Shown here: piece by piece, positions 59,215 to 64,000 of the stretch
Layout of the letters: each line of letters starts with the position of its first letter
Numbering within the stretch: position 1 is the first letter of the stretch
Assembly: GCF_017355935.1 (NCBI RefSeq)
Contig: NZ_JAFIQT010000003.1
Coordinates: 565,450-629,449, forward strand
Length of the DNA stretch: 64,000 nucleotides
DNA from: Telluribacter humicola
GTDB taxonomy: Bacteria > Bacteroidota > Bacteroidia > Cytophagales > Spirosomataceae
Direction of reading: 5' to 3'
The notes under the pieces: generated by a model
The model's database searches: none
The model's input: the letters and a program-made list of their open reading frames with translations, nothing else
What the model was told of the DNA's origin: nothing
Made by a program: the position numbers and the translations under genes

Positions 59215-59859
59215 ATGTTCATCCTCTCTCAGAAACACTCCATTGCTGATCAATTTTTAGCCGAATTAAGAGATGTTTCCATTCAAACAGACCGTATCCG
59301 ATTCCGTCGCAATCTGGAACGGCTGGGAGAGCTACTGGCGTATGAGATTTCCAAAACATTGCCCTACGGCCCCGCAAAGGTACAAACTCCTCTGGGAGTT
59401 GCTCCTGCGCGGACCCTGCGGCAGCCGGTAGTGCTGGCTACAGTCTTGCGGGCCAGTCTGCCTTTTCATCAGGGCTTTCTGAATATGTTTGATCAGGCCG
59501 AGAATGCATTTATTGGTGCTTACCGTGGTCATCACCTCAATAGCGATGAGTTCAGCGTTGAGATGGACTATATTACCAGCCCCAACCTGCAGGGGAAGAC
59601 GCTCATCCTGATGGACCCCATGCTGGCTACGGGGCGCTCGCTCGAGAAAGTGTACCATGCCCTGCTCCGCTTTGGTATACCGGCCCAGACTCATATAGCC
59701 TCTGTCATTGCCAGCCCGGAGGGAGTAGAGTTTCTGCGCAGTCGTATGCCGGAATGCCGCTTATGGCTGGGTGCCGTTGACGACCATCTCAACGAACACT
59801 ACTACATAGTGCCTGGATTAGGTGATGCCGGTGATCTAGCCTTTGGTCCGAAGGAATAA
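59215..59859 (+). CDS. upp: Uracil phosphoribosyltransferase
   Basis: The ATG at 59215 (MFILSQKHSIADQFLAELRD) is taken as start; 14 upstream codons are open but not conserved. The 214-residue protein has the PRPP loop in LILMDPMLATGRSLEKVY, the uracil-recognition end YYIVPGLGDAGDLAFG, and the family segment TVLRASLPFHQGFLNMF. The enzyme makes UMP from uracil and PRPP in pyrimidine salvage. The N-terminal part deviates somewhat from E. coli Upp, as in other Bacteroidota. It is divergent from the Wzi-type gene. Confidence 0.93.
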   Translation: MFILSQKHSIADQFLAELRDVSIQTDRIRFRRNLERLGELLAYEISKTLPYGPAKVQTPLGVAPARTLRQPVVLATVLRASLPFHQGFLNMFDQAENAFIGAYRGHHLNSDEFSVEMDYITSPNLQGKTLILMDPMLATGRSLEKVYHALLRFGIPAQTHIASVIASPEGVEFLRSRMPECRLWLGAVDDHLNEHYYIVPGLGDAGDLAFGPKE

Positions 59860-59866
59860 TAACTTA

Positions 59867-60061
59867 ATGACGTTCTTCATGATTTCGTACCAGCGACTGG
59901 CGCGCTGGGAATATTTGTCAACAGGCGCTGCCGGCCGGCTATACTACTGGTATAATCTCCTGCTGATTCACTTATTATTAGCCGCTGGCACTATTTTATT
60001 ATCTGTTTTGGGTAAAACAAAATGGATATATTATGAAAACGGAAGAGGTAGCACACCCTGA
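59867..60061 (+). CDS. Possible small membrane protein
   Basis: A frame of 64 codons starts 7 bases after the upp stop (MTFFMISYQRLARWEY) and contains one hydrophobic segment (LLLIHLLLAAGTILLSVLG). It ends 29 bases inside the next gene in another frame. It fills the space between two same-strand genes, but no family resemblance supports it. Confidence 0.25.
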   Translation: MTFFMISYQRLARWEYLSTGAAGRLYYWYNLLLIHLLLAAGTILLSVLGKTKWIYYENGRGSTP

Positions 60062-60533
60062 TGTAAAGAAGATACAAGATATCATTGAAGATATTAAAGT
60101 GGCCATGGTCGTAACCATGGAACCCAATGGCGACCACCGTAGCCGTCCCATGCAGACGCAGCTATTTGACGCTGACGGCTGCCTTTGGTTTTTTACGAAT
60201 GAGCACTCGCCCAAAGTTGAAGAACTACAACAGCATCCCAATATCAATGTAAGCTATGCTGATAGAGGCTCACAAACGTATGTATCAATAACCGGTACAG
60301 CCAGTGTCGTTACTGATCGCCAAAAGATAGAAGAGCTATGGAATCCTATCCTGAAAGCCTGGTTTCCCAAAGGGCTGGAAGATCCGGAACTGGCACTGCT
60401 CAAAGTAGATATCAAAGAAGCTGAGTACTGGGATGGTAATTCGTCCCGAATGGTACAGGCTTATAAAATAGCCAAGGCTCTGGCAACCGGAGATCGGTAC
60501 GACCAGGGAGACAACAAGAAAGTTTCTCTCTAA
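60033..60533 (+). CDS. Pyridoxamine 5'-phosphate oxidase-family protein (general stress protein 26-like)
   Basis: A 166-residue split-barrel flavin-binding protein. It has VAMVVTMEPNGDHRSRPMQT near residue 24, LWFFTNEHSPKVEELQQHPN and YVSITGTASVVTDRQKIEELW, the usual pattern of GSP26-like members, and a C-terminal EAEYWDGNSSRMVQAYK. Members bind FMN or FAD, but the substrate is unknown; true PdxH function is unlikely because of the length and ending. A strong terminator follows. Confidence 0.9.
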   Translation: MKTEEVAHPDVKKIQDIIEDIKVAMVVTMEPNGDHRSRPMQTQLFDADGCLWFFTNEHSPKVEELQQHPNINVSYADRGSQTYVSITGTASVVTDRQKIEELWNPILKAWFPKGLEDPELALLKVDIKEAEYWDGNSSRMVQAYKIAKALATGDRYDQGDNKKVSL

Positions 60534-60555
60534 GAAGCTTTTACTTTCCAGAACA

Positions 60556-60587
60556 AAAAAGGACGCAGTGTAGGCTGCGTCCTTTTT
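60556..60587. terminator. Bidirectional rho-independent terminator
   Basis: AAAAAGGACGCAG (60556-60568) pairs perfectly with CTGCGTCCTTTTT (60575-60587) around a 6-base loop, between convergent genes. Confidence 0.9.
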
Positions 60588-60610
60588 CTGTTTTAGAAGA
60601 ACCTCTCCTA

Positions 60611-63600
60611 TTAACGATTCAACAGTTCGTCAAAAGTAAGGGATACGTAATACATGGAGCCTACCGCCGCACTACCATACGCCTGCACATAGGGCTTACC
60701 GAACAGGTTAGTACCTCCTACTTTCAATATAGACTTGATGCCGGGTAGCTTAGCACTTACCTGAGCATCCAGGTTATTGATAGCCGGTACTATGGTATTA
60801 GTAAACAGATCTACACCCGTAGTAGTAGCCTGCACAAATCCGGCCTCCCACACAAAGCTATCCTGGTGGCGGAACTGGACGTTAAAGCCAAAGCGCTCAC
60901 CACTACCAATGCGCTTTCCAAACTTCAGGTTATAGCGGTTCCGGGGCGTATTAAACGCCGAGAACTGCTGCTCGGGTGTAGGTACATAGTTGGTTAGCTC
61001 ATTGTTAGCCATATTGGCTCCCACAAAGAAGCTGTGAGGTAATGAATAGTCGGCGCTTATAGCGTAGCCCTGTACCGTAATAGATTCATTGCTGTTAGCT
61101 GGTCTGGAGTAGGCAATCCGGGTGTTGGCACTTGCTACGCCTGACTCGATAGGTAAGCCGGGAGCGGCCGGTGCCGTAGGCACTATAATTACTGTTCCCC
61201 CGATGAAGTTGGTGTACTTACTCAGGTAGTAGTAGGCATCTATATATAGCTTTCTGCCAATGATACCTTTGTAGCCAATCTCATAGGAAGCAATCCGCTC
61301 GGGCTTGAGTTCAGGCTCCTGGTACTTAGGCAGAGCTGCCAGGGCAAAGGCAGGAATTACCTGTTTTACAGCTCCAGGCAGATTAGCCTGAAGTGCTCCG
61401 GGCAGCACAGAACCTACCCCGGCCTGAATAGCGCCAGCAATAACCGTTGGATTGTTAGGTATCTGACCGGCGGCTACCGCAGCGTTGACCTGTGCGGTAA
61501 CAGCAGCGGTAACCTGTTGGGTGATGGCCTGGGTGGCATACTGAGTAGCCGCCGCAATTACCGCGGGTTGAGTTGCATACGAAGCAATCACAGCGGGATC
61601 GAGGTTCTGCCGTAGAATACCATTACCCAGGTTATAGCGGCTATTGAACTCAGGTAGTCCACCGATAAGTACTCCAGCCGGTGTAGCCAGGTCGATGTAC
61701 TGGTTCTGTGTGGTAGGAATACGGAAACCCGTCTGATATGACAGACGAACGTTGTGCTGTCCAAAGGTAGTTACAGCCGATACCCGTGGCGTAAACTGCC
61801 CTTTGAAGTTTTCGTTCTTGTCGTACCGCAGAGAGCCTGTAAGTTTCAGGTGGTCCTGAAGAAGGCTTTTGCCAGCCTGTACAAATGCACCGTATTCGGT
61901 AATACCGATCGTACCACTACGCCCCTCTTTGGTATCAGAAAAAAGAGTACCGCCTGACCTGAGCTGGTACTGACGGATATTAGCTCCGGCCGATAAGTCC
62001 ATGAACTTAATCTCTTCCTTGAACTGGTAGAGTCCTTCGGCATGGTACATATTGGTCTTATCAAGGAAGCCGCTTCCCCCTTCTGTAATGGGCAGGTTAC
62101 GGTACTTGTCCAGCAATGTAGAGAATGCTTCTGTACCAGGCTGAGGCATGTTGCGATCCGCAAATTGACGGGCCGCCGCATGGGCCATATCTTCGTTGGC
62201 ACCCTGTGTACGCGCCTGTACAAAAGCCCCCGCATATTCACCAAACCAGATAGGATGATTCTTTATATCATTAAGCATGCCCACAGCCGCAAGCCCCGCT
62301 ACATAGGATTGTCCGGAGCGCTCCTGAGTCGTGTAGGCACGTACTGTAAAGTTATCTCCACGTAGTTCCAGCTTAGCCTGCGTCAGGTTAAAGTTGCGCA
62401 GGGAGTAGCGACCTACCCCTGTATACATAGTAGTTCCATACCCGTAGTTTATCTGCCCTACAGCCTCTACTTTTTCATTCAGGCGGTAGTGGAGCGCTAC
62501 GTTCGTTTTAAAGCTTTTGGTATTATAATCAACCAGATCTTTTTCATAAAAACCCGTGCGGCTTACATTGGTGTTGGGCAACAGTGCCACAGCAGCAGTA
62601 GGTAAGAGGCCTAAGGAGGCCAACGTCTGACCTACTGTATTAAGGTTAGCCTGTACCTCATCGCCGTATATATTTACCCCATCGTAATCAGTATCTACGC
62701 CGGTACCGCGCGTACCATTCTCTACCCCTCCCACGTTCAGGTTGGTGTAGTTAGTAGCCTGCCAGTCTTTAGCCTGTAAGTAGGAAAGGTTAACCTTAAA
62801 AGCAAAACGATTATTAAATGCCTTAGCGTACCGTACAGACACATCGTTAAATGGAGTAATCTGCTGATCACGATTGCTGGCGCTCATAACACCCGTTTTA
62901 ACGCTGGCACTCAATCCCTGATATAGGAAAGGGCTCTTGCTATTCATCAGGATGAGGCCATTGATAGCGTTAGGGCCATAGAGAGCAGAGGCTGCTCCCG
63001 GTAGTACCTCTACGCTTTCCACATCCAGCTCGGGCATACCCACAATGTTATCCACAGGGAAGTTGAGACCTGGTGCGGAGTTATCCATCCCGTCAATCAT
63101 CTGTACTACCCGAGGGTTTCCGGTCGAGCCAAAGCCACGCATATTAATAGACTTAAAGAGTAGTCCCTGCGTAGTCATATCCACCCCTTTCAGACCAGAC
63201 AGTGCATCGTAAAAGCTGGCCGAAGGTGTCGAGCGAATATCGCGAATATCCATCTTCTCGATGGCAACCGGTGCCTGCATGATGCTCTCTTCTACCCGTG
63301 AGGCCGCTACTACGACTTCCTGCCCCATGATCGCCTGCTCCTTGAGGCTTATGTCCAGATTACTCTGTTCATTATTGATCTCTACCTCCTGGGTCTCGTA
63401 CCCTACTGATGAAACAACAATTGTAAAAGGCGGGGTAGTAGCCGTCGTAAGGCTGAACTTACCGTCCGTATCTGTAATGGTACCTATTACTTTACCTTTA
63501 ACCTGAATACTCACTCCAGCCAGAGGCTCTCGCGAAGAGCCATCAGTTACTTTTCCGGCTATCCTTACCTGAGCAAAAGCGGCTATACTGCCCCACATAA

Positions 63601-63649
63601 ATAAGAGCATCGTAAAATACGATGCTCGCATAGTAATTTTTTTTTGCAT
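60611..63649 (-). CDS. TonB-dependent receptor with an Ala-rich insertion
   Basis: A 1012-residue outer-membrane receptor. A signal peptide (ending IAAFAQ) is followed by a regulatory-like domain (VRIAGKVTDGSSREPLAGVSIQVKG), a region with EQAIMGQEVVVAASRVEES that may be the TonB box, the plug (NINMRGFGSTGNPR-like SINMRGFGSTGNPRVV, VEVLPGAASALYGPNAINGLI) and the barrel ending SLTFDELLNR. Between residues of about 680 and 775 there is an Ala/Gln/Val-rich segment (AAVTAQVNAAVAAGQIP) that looks helical and would sit in an extracellular loop. The substrate is not indicated; no partner gene is adjacent. Confidence 0.92.
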   Translation of the reverse strand: MQKKITMRASYFTMLLFMWGSIAAFAQVRIAGKVTDGSSREPLAGVSIQVKGKVIGTITDTDGKFSLTTATTPPFTIVVSSVGYETQEVEINNEQSNLDISLKEQAIMGQEVVVAASRVEESIMQAPVAIEKMDIRDIRSTPSASFYDALSGLKGVDMTTQGLLFKSINMRGFGSTGNPRVVQMIDGMDNSAPGLNFPVDNIVGMPELDVESVEVLPGAASALYGPNAINGLILMNSKSPFLYQGLSASVKTGVMSASNRDQQITPFNDVSVRYAKAFNNRFAFKVNLSYLQAKDWQATNYTNLNVGGVENGTRGTGVDTDYDGVNIYGDEVQANLNTVGQTLASLGLLPTAAVALLPNTNVSRTGFYEKDLVDYNTKSFKTNVALHYRLNEKVEAVGQINYGYGTTMYTGVGRYSLRNFNLTQAKLELRGDNFTVRAYTTQERSGQSYVAGLAAVGMLNDIKNHPIWFGEYAGAFVQARTQGANEDMAHAAARQFADRNMPQPGTEAFSTLLDKYRNLPITEGGSGFLDKTNMYHAEGLYQFKEEIKFMDLSAGANIRQYQLRSGGTLFSDTKEGRSGTIGITEYGAFVQAGKSLLQDHLKLTGSLRYDKNENFKGQFTPRVSAVTTFGQHNVRLSYQTGFRIPTTQNQYIDLATPAGVLIGGLPEFNSRYNLGNGILRQNLDPAVIASYATQPAVIAAATQYATQAITQQVTAAVTAQVNAAVAAGQIPNNPTVIAGAIQAGVGSVLPGALQANLPGAVKQVIPAFALAALPKYQEPELKPERIASYEIGYKGIIGRKLYIDAYYYLSKYTNFIGGTVIIVPTAPAAPGLPIESGVASANTRIAYSRPANSNESITVQGYAISADYSLPHSFFVGANMANNELTNYVPTPEQQFSAFNTPRNRYNLKFGKRIGSGERFGFNVQFRHQDSFVWEAGFVQATTTGVDLFTNTIVPAINNLDAQVSAKLPGIKSILKVGGTNLFGKPYVQAYGSAAVGSMYYVSLTFDELLNR

Positions 63650-63939
63650 AAATCCCTGAGGGTTAATTTTGAGTTATAGTTTGATATATACGCAGTGTAA
63701 TTTAATTAGAAGCGCGAATACTTTATATTTTTTCTCAATATTCTTTTAAATATGCAATTTTGTATCACGCTTATGTCCTAACTAATGCAAAATGTGGTTC
63801 TAAACGAGGCTTTATTCCGTGTGGTAGGTACATTTATAGTAGTACATCATTATACTTATAACCATTATCCTTACTATTCAATTGATTGAAAAATGATAGC
63901 TTTGTCAACACTTATTAACCCTTAACAGACACGCCTTTT
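63650..63939. other. Divergent intergenic region between the receptor and manC
   Basis: 290 AT-rich bases. It holds the -7 element for the gene at 63940 and, presumably, the receptor promoter, which I could not locate. Confidence 0.4.
63897..63904 (+). promoter_or_regulatory. -7 promoter element of the mannose-1-phosphate guanylyltransferase gene
   Basis: TAGCTTTG, a consensus TAnnTTTG element, 35 bases before the start codon. Confidence 0.45.
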
Positions 63940-64000
63940 ATGCAAAATACATATGTAGTAATCATGGCTGGCGGAGTAGGATCACGTTTCTGGCCTTTTA
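63940..64000 (+). CDS. manC: Mannose-1-phosphate guanylyltransferase (5' start only)
   Basis: The window ends after 20 codons. The translation MQNTYVVIMAGGVGSRFWPF contains the nucleotide-binding signature of sugar-nucleotide transferases, MAGGxGSRFWP, in the form used by GDP-mannose pyrophosphorylases. The enzyme makes GDP-mannose from GTP and mannose-1-phosphate for surface polysaccharides. The remainder lies outside the window, so the gene name is likely but not certain. Confidence 0.75.
   Translation, partial: MQNTYVVIMAGGVGSRFWPF

Noticed and set aside
60033-60533. Identification as pyridoxine 5'-phosphate oxidase PdxH
   Set aside because: The protein is shorter than PdxH and has the ending of the general-stress-protein 26 group instead.
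1-64000. CRISPR arrays, tRNA or rRNA genes, prophage and intact insertion sequences
   Set aside because: I looked in all gaps over 150 bases and found no regular spacer arrays, cloverleaf-like sequences or transposase frames.

Overview
The window looks like chromosomal DNA of a Bacteroidota bacterium, most likely a member of the order Cytophagales, at roughly 50% G+C. The evidence is the gliding-motility gene gldG at the left edge, several TonB-dependent receptors with an N-terminal carboxypeptidase-regulatory-like domain, many lipoproteins and outer-membrane beta-barrels, promoters of the TAnnTTTG (-7) type, and few recognisable Shine-Dalgarno sequences. I see no rRNA, tRNA, CRISPR array, phage or intact insertion sequence. 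The organism assignment rests on gene content, not on a marker-gene comparison.

Layout. 1-3.1 kb: end of gldG, the sliding clamp gene dnaN, and a patatin-like phospholipase on the other strand. 3.3-7.7 kb: a run of a membrane-anchored protein, two beta-barrel proteins and a lipoprotein with all three motifs of PAP2/vanadium-haloperoxidase enzymes. 7.7-9.5 kb: an AsmA-like protein. 10-16.6 kb: an ECF sigma factor, an overlapping anti-sigma/beta-barrel hybrid, then a string of secreted proteins (a serpin, two small lipoproteins, a seven-repeat LVIVD lipoprotein, a small barrel). 16.7-20 kb: isoaspartyl peptidase, glycosyltransferase and an LpxH-like phosphoesterase. 20.2-22 kb: an SPFH protein with a 54-residue ribbon-helix-helix partner, then a MntA/HepT toxin-antitoxin pair. 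22-27.6 kb: housekeeping genes (gatC, a nitrilase, def, ruvX, recJ, an acetyltransferase, lptB). 27.7-31.5 kb: a metal-uptake cluster (TonB receptor, PepSY membrane protein, Cys-rich peptide) with shared 19-bp palindromic boxes. 33.2-37.9 kb: an arsenic-resistance region (two ArsR repressors, an arsM-acetyltransferase fusion, acr3, a phosphatase-type arsenate reductase, with a dps gene inside) carrying three copies of one ArsR-type operator. 38-46.9 kb: a 1025-residue BNR/sortilin-type protein, an outer-membrane receptor, an rRNA methyltransferase and an M28 peptidase. 47.3-52 kb: an AT-rich thioredoxin-like lipoprotein gene, an AraC-methyltransferase DNA repair protein and typA. 52-55 kb: a MacB/FtsX-type permease and a Nudix hydrolase. 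55-64 kb: two tandem ThuA genes, gmhA, a Wzi-type barrel, a uracil phosphoribosyltransferase-like gene, a pyridoxamine-oxidase-like protein, a large TonB receptor, and the start of a mannose-1-phosphate guanylyltransferase gene.

How the genes fit together. Much of the window builds or maintains the cell envelope: lptB, the LpxH-like enzyme, gmhA, the Wzi protein and the manC start all serve lipopolysaccharide or capsule, while the sigma/anti-sigma pair may control the secreted proteins beside it. Two stress circuits can be read to regulatory detail: arsenic (operator triad, repressors, efflux, reduction, methylation) and metal uptake (boxes placed over and just upstream of two promoters). The least explained units are the SPFH/ribbon-helix-helix pair, the haloperoxidase/barrel run and the small Cys-rich peptide with its own regulated promoter.
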